Below are positions 34,830 through 46,633 of a stretch of 64,000 nt of DNA, piece after piece. This stretch comes from Bisporella sp. PMI_857. Lineage: Eukaryota; Ascomycota; Leotiomycetes; Helotiales; Helotiaceae. The notes beneath the pieces were generated by a model. The model was not told the origin of the DNA. It did not search any database and saw nothing but the letters and a program-made list of their open reading frames with translations. Where the stretch lies: the NCBI GenBank assembly GCA_021307315.1, contig JAJSPD010000096.1:62001-126000 (forward strand). Reading direction: 5' to 3'. Position 1 is the stretch's first letter. Each line of letters opens with the position of its first letter. Made by a program: the position numbers and the translations under genes.

Positions 34830-36780
34830 CTATTCAGCTGGCCAGAATAAATCCTCCGTTGTGATACCTTGATCATCAAAGTTACATGAATGAGTCACAT
34901 CCAGGCCAATTTCGCGTAACGACTCCGTGAAGATGCGCACAGCTTCAGCGCCTTTAGATCGTGCCACATCCGCGGCGGTTGCAGCTACATTCACAATATC
35001 ATGAGGAACAAGGTAAGCAGTTGGAAAAGATTGTATATGGAGGTCAGCGCCATACTCGAGTATGAGGCGGAGCATTTCGAGGCTTCCCATTTCTGCGGCT
35101 TCGTGCAATATTGTCCAGCCTCGGATGTCTTGGTCATTGACGAAGCTCGGCGGTAGATATTTTGATAGCTCCGTAAAGGTACCTGCGTTCCTAAATCTCA
35201 CTGCGCATCTAATTGGCGTCCAATCTAGCTTGGTAAGCAAGTTGCAAGGACACCCGTGTTTAATCAACGCTTTGATATCTTCGCTAGTACCATAAGCGGC
35301 TGCTCGATGCATGACTGACCATCCATCAACGTCACGGACGTCGTATTCTGAAAATGAGGCAGCCGAAAGAAGATCAAGCCACTCGTCGCAGGTGCCATCT
35401 GAGCCATGAAGCCGTTTGTATCCAAATAAATTGAAAGCCGGAGTCCATCCTTTCGCGCTGATGTGGTCAATCCTTGCACCCATCGTAATGAATAAACGAG
35501 CGATCTCAATCTGCCGACTCGCGAAAGCCCATTCAAGCGGACTCCTTCATTTCGTAAGCTCTATGATGATATTTAGAAGTACTGAAGAGCTTACGTCATG
35601 AATTGCCCGAATGGAGAATTGACATCTGTTCCCGAGTGGATAATTAACTTTACCAGATCTTTAGACCCATTTTCGATGGCATACTAGAAGCTTCCAATAT
35701 TAGCATCTTTTCAAGGTTGATCAGATTATTTATACATACGCGTAAAGGGGACGAGTTAGAAGGTGTTACATCACTCGGACTTGCTCGACCAGTAGTAAAG
35801 AGTCTTTTGACTAAAACTATATCTCCTCGTTTGCAAGCAGCCATAATCGGAGAGTCATCAGGAACAACATTTTTCAAGCTAAACCCACCATACACAAAGG
35901 ACAATCCAAGTCCGGCAAGAGGGAACCGACGCAAACGAAGGTCAAGACACAAGACCCAAATGCCAATGAGTGGAAAATGTAATCTACCAGCGAAATCGTA
36001 AGTGGTTTGGTAATCGTTACCATACCTAGACATAACAGCTTGGAGACCAACGAGGCGAAGCCATGATTCCTGCAAGAAGGACTTTGAGCCCCAAAATACA
36101 TTTTGATCGTGGGGATCCCGCGTAGCGAGGCTATTCAATACTATATTTTCAGGTCTTCCAAACTCTGTAGCCTTGTTCACACTACTGCGAATCGAACTTG
36201 GATTTGCAATCAGAATAGTATTTGATGTAATTGCGAGCGGAGAATCACTTGCGATTGCTTTCCGTGAGAGGTTGATTATACGACTTCAAGATGCTCTTGT
36301 TAGTTATGAATTTTTCAAAACTTAATCGTAGAGTGGCATGGTAGGTACTCACACATTGAGTAGCAATAAAATTGAATGAATTCTCATTTCGACCTGTTGT
36401 AGACGAGATAAGACATCTTTCATTCTTGCCTGATCATGAAAAACCCACGCAACTCGATGATATGTTGTAATTTTTCCATCCTGCTTATATTTATTGCAAG
36501 CTTTCTGAACATCTACTATTACATTTGCCGCGACCTCCAAGGCTTTGTATAAATTATCTGTTTCATTTGGTAGGAGCGTTAAATTGTCATCGCTCGAGAC
36601 ATCTTTCAGTTCATTGATGAAGGTCAGTTCAGAATGCAATAGTGTAAGTTGGCTATTGAGGTGTCGCAGCTCATCGGGAGCATCTCGAAATCGCCGTATG
36701 ATATCTGTTGCGATTTTGCATGTCTTGGCCGTGAGATTGAGGAAAGTAAGGATTGAAGCTCCTGTACTGATTGCTTCCAT
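34830..36780 (-). CDS. Fungal N-terminal domain + ankyrin repeat protein (paralog B)
   Basis: Exons are 36780-36353, 36283-35740, 35683-35595 and 35544-34830, giving 591 aa. It is the paralog of 11723-13677: exon 1 is 428 nt in both when started at MEAIS/MDIVG, exon 3 is 89 nt in both, exon 2 is 544 versus 547, and all three introns fall in the same phases. Shared protein blocks include FRDAPDELRHLNSQLTLLHS, MSRYGNDYQTTY, GRASPSDVTPSNSSPLR, GTDVNSPFGQ, ARIDHISAKGWTPAFNLFGY and GWTILHEAAEMGS. No P-loop. An in-frame ATG at 36894 would lengthen it slightly. The frame is intact on both copies despite clear divergence, which suggests both are kept. Role in non-self response is inferred from domain type only. 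Confidence 0.75.
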
Positions 36781-37024
36781 TGCGGATGCGCTATGAGATG
36801 CATTTGCATCCTTTTCGTAAGCATCTCGCTCTGTTGGAGTGTTTGAGACTTGCACCCAGCTTACTTTGGCCGGTACTGGAGGCTTATTAACCATCTCTCC
36901 TGTGCATCTGTTCCAATCATCTTTGAGAATCATTACGTGTGAGCAATTTATAAAATGGGTGTATGACCATCGAAGTTCATTGGGGCAGAAACAAATTGGG
37001 CTGCAAAATTCTTGTCCGGGTGAA

Positions 37025-37075
37025 TAATTGAGCCTCAAACAGAAGGAGAGCCTTGGGTACGAACGGGCAACGGGG
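37025..37075 (+). repeat. Repeat R2 (fragment), upstream of paralog B
   Basis: ATTGAGCCTCAAAC..GAGAGCCTTGGGTACGAACG matches the start of R1 (13965) and R3 (39405). It covers only the first ~45 bp of the longer repeats. Confidence 0.55.
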
Positions 37076-37477
37076 CTGGACAACTGCTTAAATTGCTTTG
37101 AAATTTTTGGAAATCCTGATGGTGTGACACGAGGCAAATCTGTTGGGTGGCCCTAAAATTTGTAGGACATGATTTCGAAGACGGTAAGTGCGGGAGATAT
37201 CGGTTATGCAGCGAGATGCAGCGAAGCATGCAGCTAGTCAGCTTTCATCACATGTACTACATTGCTACTACATTCCTCATCGCCTCGTCCACATACGACA
37301 TAGTTTACGTTACACAACATAGGAGGGGCCACATTAGGAGTGGTTCTCGGCATATTTAAGAGAGTACCACATCGCGCCTTAAGCTCGTGCATTCCTTTGC
37401 TTAGATGTGATCATCTTACAGAATACCTAGCATATCTTACGCTCTGCTAGGCCCACTGATACACTACAGAAACAATC

Positions 37478-37781
37478 ATGTTGTCAAACGGAAAGAGAGC
37501 CGGCTCTTACCAAGACCGATACTCACGGCATAGAAGACACGGTTGGTCGGATTCAAGCCGCAAGTCAAGCCAGTCCGTTACCAGGCCGCCGGTCGATTCC
37601 AAGATTAGGAACGAGAAAAAAAAGGAGAGCAAAGCGTGAGTTAGACACCAAAATTTGTGGATATGAGAATAATAGTGTCAATAGTGATAAATGCGAAACT
37701 TGCGGAGGCAGCTGCAGCAAAGGCGGCTGTTCTAATGGCGGTCCGAGACAAGAAAGTCCTGATAGTGACAGCAGAGGCTAA
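37478..37781 (+). CDS. Small basic protein with a C-terminal cysteine cluster, two exons
   Basis: Exons are 37478-37635 and 37685-37781, with a 49-nt intron (GTGAGT..CAATAG) in phase, giving 84 aa. Exon 1 encodes MLSNGKRAGSYQDRYSRHRR and a Ser/Arg/Lys-rich stretch ending NEKKKESKA. Exon 2 encodes DKCETCGGSCSKGGCSNGG and an acidic Ser-rich end. The four cysteines are spaced C-x2-C-x3-C-x4-C, which could bind a metal. There is no signal peptide; the basic N-terminus would suit a nuclear or nucleic-acid-binding protein, but this is inference. No family recognised. It sits alone between paralog B and repeat R3. The exact in-phase splice linking two compositionally coherent parts is the main support. 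Confidence 0.45.
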
Positions 37782-39404
37782 GAAAAATGCGAAACTCAGG
37801 TTCGAGCCCCCACAGCAGCATAGGACGGACATTTCCTTTTTGTCTAACATCAGTGTCTTGAACCTTCGCTAAAATCTATTTATGTGATCATGGCTGGCTG
37901 GAAACTGCCAGGCTCGTCTGATGTCAGCTGATTCGACGTGTCAGGATTCCCAACACGAGTACAGCTAGAGGTTTCCTCAAGCTGACTGGAAATTATGAGC
38001 ATAACGGAAATTTCTGTCTGAAGTGTCATATTTTTGACCGCTCCCTTTGAATTGAGCTTTGTGGAGCTGAAAGAAGATAATGGCTCCAAAAGTCCTCGGT
38101 AAATATTGTTTCAACAATGCTGTCTTTGATTGTTGTGCTGACACACCATGCTGATACTAGAGTGCGACATATCGCTTAGATATGGATGATACATCGAATG
38201 ATAAAGGACAGGTCGAAATAATTATAAGAGAGGTTACCCAATACTAAGAGTTCCCCGGATTATGTGAGACAATACAGGCAACAGATTGAGATGTGAAGCA
38301 CAGCACAGGGAAGGGGTTTCTTTTCCACCGGAAGGAGCATCACGATTCCTATTCATTACTAATAAATTTGGGCGCAATTACATATATTATCCTTAAGAAA
38401 GGATACACGAATTAATTTTCCATAGATGACTAATTCATCATTACACTTCCTTGACTGTTAACGGTGACGTGCGTGGCATTTGCTAAACCGTAGCTTATCA
38501 CACAGGTACTAAATGGAAGAGAGACTGGCGGTAAATCCTCTACTAAGGCTTTGAACCGACTATATCCAACACTGTTCATTTAGAGCGCGACACTATACCA
38601 CCAGAAGAAAATATCATTATCCGGTCGAAAGTTTCTTCCATAGTTAGTATAGAAATAAGCGCAGGAATAGACTCATATACACGTACACATACCAAGATAG
38701 AAAGACGTAATATCGCTCTATACATATAAGTTCCTGACCTTAGAATCTTCATGGAGTTTGACATTGTTCTTTGGCACACCTGCAAACTTTGTACAATGCT
38801 TAAAACGTGGTCAATGTATTTCAGGTAAAGAAAACCTACACATAAATAAACTTTCGCTTATTCTTGAAAGACTTTATACTATTCGTTGTTACAGAACTTG
38901 TTAATTGATAGTTGGCTTCGCGGATATCTTGTAAAGCAGGTTTAGCATTGCTTCACGTCCCAAATCGTTCTCTGTAAAGCTCATGTTGATCAAAAGGATC
39001 ACGTGGTTTGTCGAAATCTTGGATCCAAGTGAAGTGTAGCAAGGAGCTAGGCTCTAATAAGCCAATATGACATATATTTTGTGGTCAACCATCTGGCTTA
39101 AATAATATATAGTCCATGGTTAGGACAAGGAAACTTGCTACCAAAGCATTAATCATGTGTCCCGCGTGGAACTTTACAAGTCACTTTGTGTAAAGAAATG
39201 TACAATACCTAATACCATTTTGGGATAAATCAGATATATCATATCGAAACATATTAGATAGAGTTGACTATTAGTATTACTTCCATTTCTTCTTTTTTTT
39301 TATGTGGCTACACTAATTTCCACTTCCCGTTTCGGTGATTAAGCTTGTTGCACAAAGCGGGGTTTAGAGGAAACGAGCATATTCAAGCCCTGAATATTTG
39401 CCTG
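37782..39404. other. Intergenic, nothing recognised
   Basis: AT-rich, no frame or repeat with support. Confidence 0.5.
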
Positions 39405-39745
39405 ATGGACGGAATTGAGGCTCAACCTGGAACAAAAAGCCTTGGGTACGAACATACAACCGCCCTGCGGATTGAATCTGGTGCCTTGGTCATGGACGTT
39501 GTTGGCTCCACTGCACTTCGGACAGATGTTGGTGTGAAGGGAGAGAGCCCACGTCAGAGGGTTCCAGTTGTGCTTCATCGACAAGCAAACAAAATATCAT
39601 TGGCCAATGACGTTACACATAATGAAGGAAGAAAATTGTGGCTGCGGATCAGCGATTCTAGAGCTACCTACATGCCAGACATGCGTCGCACCACGCCCTT
39701 GACCGAGACAATACTAGGTACGTCGGACGAAACCTTCTCGTGCTG
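39405..39745 (+). repeat. Degenerate repeat R3
   Basis: Longest copy of the R1-R3 family: GGAATTGAGGCTCAACC..AGCCTTGGGTACGAACAT, then GACGTTACACA, TTGTGGCTGCGGATCA and TACATGCCAGACATGCG in the same order as R1. An open frame of about 130 codons covers it, but the frame is not conserved in R1. It may be the relic of a mobile element or of a duplicated upstream block. Confidence 0.55.
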
Positions 39746-39746
39746 A

Positions 39747-40783
39747 CATCCAAGTAGCGTCGAACACAAATATCAGAGAAGTCTTGGCGTACTCAAAAAC
39801 GTCTGACCGACGGAGGTGCTTGACATACCTGGGTACACAAATTATGGCGATTATGGCTTGGTGGGATGGGTGCCAGCCAACAATTAGATTCCATCAGGCT
39901 TGACAATAGTTATTTTTGGCTGAGGCCACAAGATTCTTGGGTCATTGGCTCATTTCGGAATACGTTATTACTTTTATAATATCTTGTTAGGATAAACAGT
40001 GAAAGAACTAAATACCGTACTTATTGCTCCTAATCATAAAGATAGTATTAATACAGTTGAACAGTATCACTTAAAGGACGTGTATGTATTGGTAAATATA
40101 CACCTGCCGTAATCATAGTAGGGAGTGGATTAACGCACTAATGGGTGTAAGGCTCTCCGCAGCCATAGATAATTAAATACGTGATCCAACTCAAGAGGCT
40201 TTAACCATAGCATCTATTAATGAAACAAATTCCGGTAATTAAAGCGCGATCTATGTGACCAAGGACATATCAGGGCTTAGATCGAAGAGGAAAGGAGGTA
40301 TTTTATTCATGTACCAAGTCTAGACCAAAATTTATAGTATTCAATCCATTTCAGAGGCCATTTAGAGATGAAAAGCAATACTCCAGAATGATCTGCGTCT
40401 CGGGAGACACTTGCCCTCGCATTAAGCGAGAAGCCTAAGCACCATATCCAGTTAGAGTTAACCACAATTTGTACGTGCAGTATAATTGTCAGAATACCTA
40501 CCACGTAGCAAAAGGCGTAGTAGCTGTGACTACGCTTCTGCTGGTGTGGTTCTGGTATTCGTTGATTCATTCTAAGCTACGGCTTATTGCTAGGCAGATA
40601 TAGGTAATAAAAGACCCACAATTCCCGTGATCCACCGGATCGCGTGATGTACATGCATTCCAACAATAATCAATCAGCATCATATTGCGCTAACATAAAG
40701 ATAATTAGGTGAAACGCGACAGCCGTGCTTGCAGGAACCTGCTATTTATTTATACACATTACATTTATCAAAGCTCGTGCCTA
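39747..40783. other. Intergenic, AT-rich
   Basis: No gene or structured repeat seen before the transposon's left end. Confidence 0.5.
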
Positions 40784-42970
40784 ACCGATATCCCTGTTCA
40801 AAACCCCACCCTAACCAAAACCGCATGTGATCTACCAAACTAATCAATCACAAAACAATTAATAATAAATCAACCACAAATTGTATTATATTGAAAATAG
40901 GCTCATTTGATTCAGAAAAACTTGTTCTATTATTACTCCAAAGGAAAAGCTCATGTATAGCGTGAAAAGCGCTTGATTTCTCTTCCAGCTCGATTGCGCG
41001 TAACCATTCCGGATGTAGCTTCTACCTTTTCCACTGCTTGAATAAGTGCTTTGATTAGTAATTCTGAAGTAGTAGAAACTTTAACAGAAGATTTTTGAAA
41101 GTTTAGCATCTCAAAAGAAGCTAGAATAAGTGCAAGAACTATAGAAACCAGCTTTTTAGCAAGTATTTTTAATCGCAGAGAATTCTGGCTTATATTCTTT
41201 TTCCGCAACTGAAATTCAGCAAGCTTAGCTTGCCTCTCTTCTGCTTTTTGCTCTTTTATTGCTTTATTAGTAGCAATACGAACCTTTCGATCAAGTTTAG
41301 CTTGTTTTATTCTTTGTTGTTCTTTTTCTTTTTGAGCTTGATAATCAAGAGCTTTAGCGACTTTAGTAAGTAACCATATTGTAGTTCCAGTATTAAGCTC
41401 GCCACTTAAATCAAGCTTTCTACCTTTTTTTCGCTTTGCCTTTTCAGTAATAAGTGCTTGTAAAAAGCCTTGATTCACATGCTCTGCAATATCAGCTCGT
41501 GTAGTAGCGATATGTAAGCTTTTTAACAGTTTTAATATGTATTCGATACCGAGATTCTATGTAGCTAATTTCTCAGCTGCACGTATTGCTTTTGTATTTG
41601 TAAGTGTTCGAATTATATTAATTGCTTTTTCGGCTTGTATTGTTTTCTTGCGAGTGACAATAAGAATCAATTTAGATCGATCGATCGGCCAAATACTAGG
41701 TTTCTCAAAAGCATAAAAAATATTTTTTTCAGTAAATACTTCATTAAAAGCACTTTTGAATACTTTGAAAAACAATCTTTTTGTAATAGTAGTAAAGCCT
41801 GAGCTTTCTGCAATAATCTTATCGATTCTTACAAAGTACGCCGTAGCAAAAAGACCGAACAAACCAACATCAAGAAATTGCAATCTATACGTAGAATGTA
41901 GTGGCAAAACCAATACAATAATGCGAGCTTGATTAGCCTATTTAATAAATTCGAGATTCACATAGCTAAAATAGCCATCTACTATCAATAGACGTTTCGC
42001 TCGCAAATCAGCTGGCCGAGTATATCGATCGAACACGTACTTTAACTATTCTAAGCTTATTATATTACTACTCCAGCCATTTTCGGAAAAGCTGAAATAA
42101 GTATTCGAATCCTTATCAACGTCTTGAACTTAACTAGTTCGAAGTTCGTGATTAGTTCCTTTGTAAATTAAAAGAAAAAGAATAGCGTAGCTACTTGCGG
42201 AAACACAAGCTACGCAAGTAATAAATTCTCGATTGCCGTCTTGACGATTTCGCATGCTTTAAAGTTTATTTGTAGCTTTAATACTTATAACTCTTTTAAA
42301 CATTTGGCCGATGCTTATAAAGAATCTTTTCTTATCAACATTATATATATTTTCGGGTATAATGTTGTGTTTTTCGATTGCGTAGTGCATCTAAGAAATG
42401 CAACTAATCAGCCTTTTAAATAACATAAAAATTAATATTTAATCAACCACAAATTAAATTAACTTACATAGTTATAAAATAAGTTAAATAAAGTTTCATT
42501 TTTAGCTGCTATTCTTTTATTGTCGATATTGCGCAGATAGGCCGATCTAAGTTCAGTCGAATGCTTGCGTACAAATCCTCCAACTCAGTTTTTTTCTACA
42601 GGCTAGCTACGTAGCTCTTCTGCAAAGTTTTTGACGATTCTAGCTGTTAGAAGCATTTGGCGCAGGCTTAAATAATTGATCCTATCAACCAAAACTTGCT
42701 TTGCAGCAGCTGTAAAGCACTGGTGTGTTTTCGAGTTCGCAACAGCTTTATGTTTTGTAATTCCCTTCATTCTATTCCTGATCGACGTAAGGTCCACTCC
42801 AAAAGCTTTTGCTGCCTGGTTAGCATTCTTATGCCTCCCTGATTCGATAGAACCAATCGCCTTGTCAATAGCACTCGATTTGCTGTAGATAGCCATTTTT
42901 GAAGTTGTTGTGTGATCATTCATTAGTGTGCGGTTTTGGTTAGGGTGGGGTTTTGGTGCGGGACCTCGGT
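40784..42970 (-). mobile_element. Pogo/Fot1-like Tc1-mariner transposon, 2187 bp
   Basis: Terminal inverted repeats of about 42 bp. The left end reads ACCGATATCCCTGTTCAAAA then CCCCACCCTAACCAAAACCGCA; the right end, read inward, is the same apart from about six mismatches near the tip. TA duplications flank both ends (40782-40783, 42971-42972). The element is AT-rich between its GC-rich ends and carries one broken transposase gene on the minus strand. Confidence 0.85.
40951..42923 (-). pseudogene. Broken transposase (HTH_psq + DDE_1 domain, pogo family)
   Basis: Reads from ATG 42923 (or 42896) to a stop at 40951. It has an N-terminal Psq helix-turn-helix (IDKAIGSIESGRHKNANQAA). A linker follows with LTARIVKNFAEELR and the KNWV site, where TGG has become TGA (42587-42585). 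Then come a probable intron near 42460-42420, a DDE core with NIYNVDKK, LLIVDGYFSY and STYRLQFLDVGLFG (all three acidic positions still present), NIFYAFEKPSIWPID, and a Lys/Gln-rich coiled tail ending MVTRNRAGREIKRFSRYT. At least three in-frame stops occur, mostly where Trp or Gln is expected, plus AT enrichment. This is consistent with repeat-induced point mutation. Not functional as it stands. Confidence 0.85.
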
Positions 42971-42972
42971 TA

Positions 42973-45389
42973 CCGAGAAATCGAATAAAACGGGAAATGA
43001 GATGCATTTCAGCAGGCTCGAGCAAGTATGTGCAATTATGTCTTGCTTTTTAATGGAATTATTCGCCGGTGCATTGAAGTAATACTAGGCGTGTTTATAG
43101 CTTAAACCTTCAGATGATTTCAGCCTACCTCACTAGGGAATCATAGTGCAGTCCAGCGAAAACAATAGTATTACCACGGTATATCGAACCCAAGCTCTTG
43201 TACTATACACTACGCAATATGGTATTGTGGATTTAAATACGTACTACGCTTAAATAAACAATATCATGTTATGTCATACTATCCAGTAGTATTCTTATAT
43301 ATCGTGCATAGTTGAATAGTCCTTGCCAAATTCAGTATAACTACCTCGTGAGCTAAATAATACGCTTGCCTATTTTGGTACACCTCTGCTAACACTTGCT
43401 GAAGTCCTTGCCGATCCCTTGTAAAAGTCGTCTTAGGATATATACTATTAATGTCGTGTAGTACAAATTCAGAATTAGTACTATATACAACCGTTTACAT
43501 TGTCACATTACTATACAACCGTAGTATTTCAAAAACTAATAGTACACTCACCAAGGCGTTATATGTCAAGGCACCGCAGTACTATTGTTTACATTGGCGT
43601 AGCCCTCCTTTCAAGCATCTTCTCACCACCACAGAAACTTCTCCCAGTTAGATACAAAGAAACATGGCTTTAATCTGTCTTAAGTATTATTCAGCATGAT
43701 AGCCGCTGCGCTTCCAAAGCTACTACTCCTGAATCATATCCCCAAATCTCAGTAATTCTTATCTAACCTCAGACCTATATACCTAGGTTCCAGAGGACCA
43801 GCCTATTTATTACGACCTATTAGACCAGGAATTCATGATCACAATCCATATCTCTCGCTTCTATTTTCAGAGGTCATAGAGAGGACCGCAGCGCTTGTAG
43901 ATCAGGTTATCCTAATCTAAAAGCGAGAGCCGCTCTACCATGAAGATGTACTTCTATTATTCATGAGATTGTGCTCACTGTACGGGAAATAGCTATCGAC
44001 ACAAAGCGCGGCTAAGTATTCACCGTGCGGTCCTTGTCTCACAAAAGTTTAAAGCACCAGCAGAGGACACCAGTGCAGTGTAGAAAATGCTGACTACGGC
44101 TGTCTTGGAAAGAGCTCGCTTCTTCAGCATATTTTCTATATTTTAATGAACATACTTTCGCATTCGAAATTTCAAATAATGGTGCTCGATAATGATACTG
44201 CTTCTCGGATAAGAGGGTTTTAAGAAGGTAGCAGTCATCGGAGAGGTGATAGTCAATTGTCAGAATACTAGACCTGAAGAACTCTATCTGAGCGGCGGAG
44301 GCTGCGGGATCAAGGAACTACATTGACTAATCTGCGTACAAATATCTCAACGGCAGTCCTAGCTATTCAAACAATATTGTCGTTAGCTACCATACATGCC
44401 GCAAGCACCGCTGAATTCTGAATTCTACAAATAGAGAGATCTGCTTGGATGAAATCAGAAATCCAACCCGGATCCGCATGGCGCCGAGAACAAACGCAGC
44501 ATTCCAAGTCCTCGTATATAAACTTGAAACCTTCTAAGATCAATTATCATCTTCGCTACCGTTTTCTCAAGTAATTCATAAAACCAAAACCACAATCCAA
44601 AACAACATAAATTCCTCAGCAGAAGAAACGAGTTCTCCAATCACCGAAAACGAGCCAAAGAGCGCGTCAAAGTAAAGGCCAAGATGTTGACCATACTAAA
44701 TAACTAGCTCCATACTCCTGATGCCGCAGAAATATAATAACAGCAAAGTCAAAGAAGGCAACAATTTTATTTTTACGTTAGAGGCATCGCATGGAGCCTC
44801 GATCTCTTGTGCTTGTAATTGAGGGCGATGTGCTTGTAATGGATATATATGTGCGGTGATACAGCTCGGAAGAATTCTTTAGAAGGATGGGATGAAGGCA
44901 TGTCGTATACTAATGGAAGGCTTCCTGATTCACCAGAAGAGTTTCTTGATTAGAATCACATGTAGTTGGTCGAGAGGTGAACTCAGGCTAAAATAGAGTT
45001 GGAGATCTCGAAGATACCCTTAAAGCACAGGGAAATTGGATGAAAAGTTAGCTTCACTGGATATACGACACCAGCCAGCGCCAGAATTCGATTTGAGGCA
45101 GTACATTGATTTATAGAGATAAAAGTGCAGTGATCGCTTCGAAGATGTGTTTAGTGAAATGAAATTTGCTATTTGCAATATCCGCTAGTATGGACGCCAC
45201 AATAAGTGTAATTTGTGGCAGCAAGACTAGGTAATATTAAAAAAACGTCTGTACTTAGGTAGTCCCTATGCTGAGCCTACTGCCACCTGTCCTTGCGACT
45301 ATTCGACGCCTATGATATCAAGGTCATCAAAACCAACGGCAAACACCATTACCGCATACCCCTCCATATGTCCTCAATATCTGACACAT
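42973..45389. other. Intergenic, AT-rich, nothing recognised
   Basis: 2.4 kb with short frames only; probably decayed repeat DNA, though I find no ends. Confidence 0.5.
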
Positions 45390-46633
45390 CTACTCTTTCA
45401 ATCGCTCGAGCGAGTCTTGGAGCATCCACCAGCCGTTTTTAGGTTGAACTTTTGTTCCATTATTGCTGAGTGCCATGCCAACTAGTCCTGCAGCCATAGT
45501 TGTCTCATATATCTTCATCTCTTCGTAGTCCTTCACCACCACTGGAACAGTGGCAACGCTGTTTGGAATTTGGTTTGGGTTAATCATTGGAAACTTTATA
45601 CCTCCCAGAACAAAAGGCTTTCGTTCCTCGAGCGTAGCATCCCAAGTATCCTCTCTCAGTTCATCCTCTGAATAACCAATGATACGTTTTCCATCTTCAT
45701 CCCAGAAACAAAATGCGGTGAGCCAGCCAGAGACAGTAACATGGCCCCTTCCGGAACCCTGTTCTCCCGCTTTATATGCCGCATGCATCCAGAACTCCTT
45801 AACATATGGCGCTTCAGGCTCTTCGAAAGTAGCTATCATGTGTTCAATGGTTGGGGAAAGTAGTCTAGCCCATTCAGCAGTCTCTTTGTGAAAGGTTGCT
45901 AGCTTCCAAATCCGAGCGCGGATCTCTTCCCAGTCTGCTTTATCACCAAGGAGCGTGACCGAAGGAAATCCACAACCTCCTGTCATCACATACTCAAAGT
46001 ATTTTTGAAAGGTGCTCATCATGATAATGGCTGCGACAGAACTATCCTCATTGGTGGTGGTACTGAATTTAGGCATGATCCAGTCTCTGAGTCCAGGGTC
46101 CTTCACGTTCTCTTGGATTAGGCCAGTCATCGCTTGTGCCAACGTACCCAGATTAGCCGAGAAAATGGAGAAAGGTCGAATGTCAAGTTCGAGCTGCTTC
46201 TTTCCACCGTGCGCAACGAAGGTAGAACGCAGCTCTTCTGCATTTCCGTTGACAAAGAAGTTGAATTGGGTCAGAATCGCAAGCCAGAGATCGTCCGGCC
46301 GGAGGACGAGATGTAAGTCTTGATTAAATGCTCGCCTATTGGGTCATTTAGTAGACAAAATATGAGATAAAAGCATAGGTAGATATACATTATCCCATTC
46401 ACTAGTCCATTAGCGTATGGAACGACAGCCGAGTGGCCAAATGAAGTATCAAATGATGTCTGGAGTACAGGACGAGTCTCCAAACCGCGAATCTTGTTTG
46501 TGCGAGTCCAGCGACTCAAATCTGGGGTTGACCAGGCTTTCGCAGTCCGCTTCAGAAGAGCATCGGCAGTAGAGACGGTGCCATCATTATTTATGCCGAC
46601 GGTCTGAGGAGAAGGCCTAGTTGTGACGGGCAT
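45390..46633 (-). CDS. DUF4419-family protein
   Basis: Exons are 46633-46389 and 46335-45390, with a 53-nt intron (GTATAT..CAATAG), giving 396 aa, the usual size for this family. The splice restores YANGLVNGIMRAFNQDLHL. Family hallmarks follow: VLRPDDLWLAILTQFNFFVN and NAEELRSTFVAHGGKK, then MTGGCGFPSVTLLGDKADWE and GWLTAFCFWDEDG. DUF4419 proteins are common in fungi (and in some other eukaryotes) with no assigned biochemical role. No membrane span or signal peptide. The gene is intact, isolated between repeat-rich DNA and the zinc-finger gene. Confidence 0.85.

Noticed and set aside
37478..37781. Apparent frameshift at an A8 run in the small Cys-rich gene
   Set aside because: A canonical GTGAGT..CAATAG intron links the two frames in phase, so no slippage is needed.
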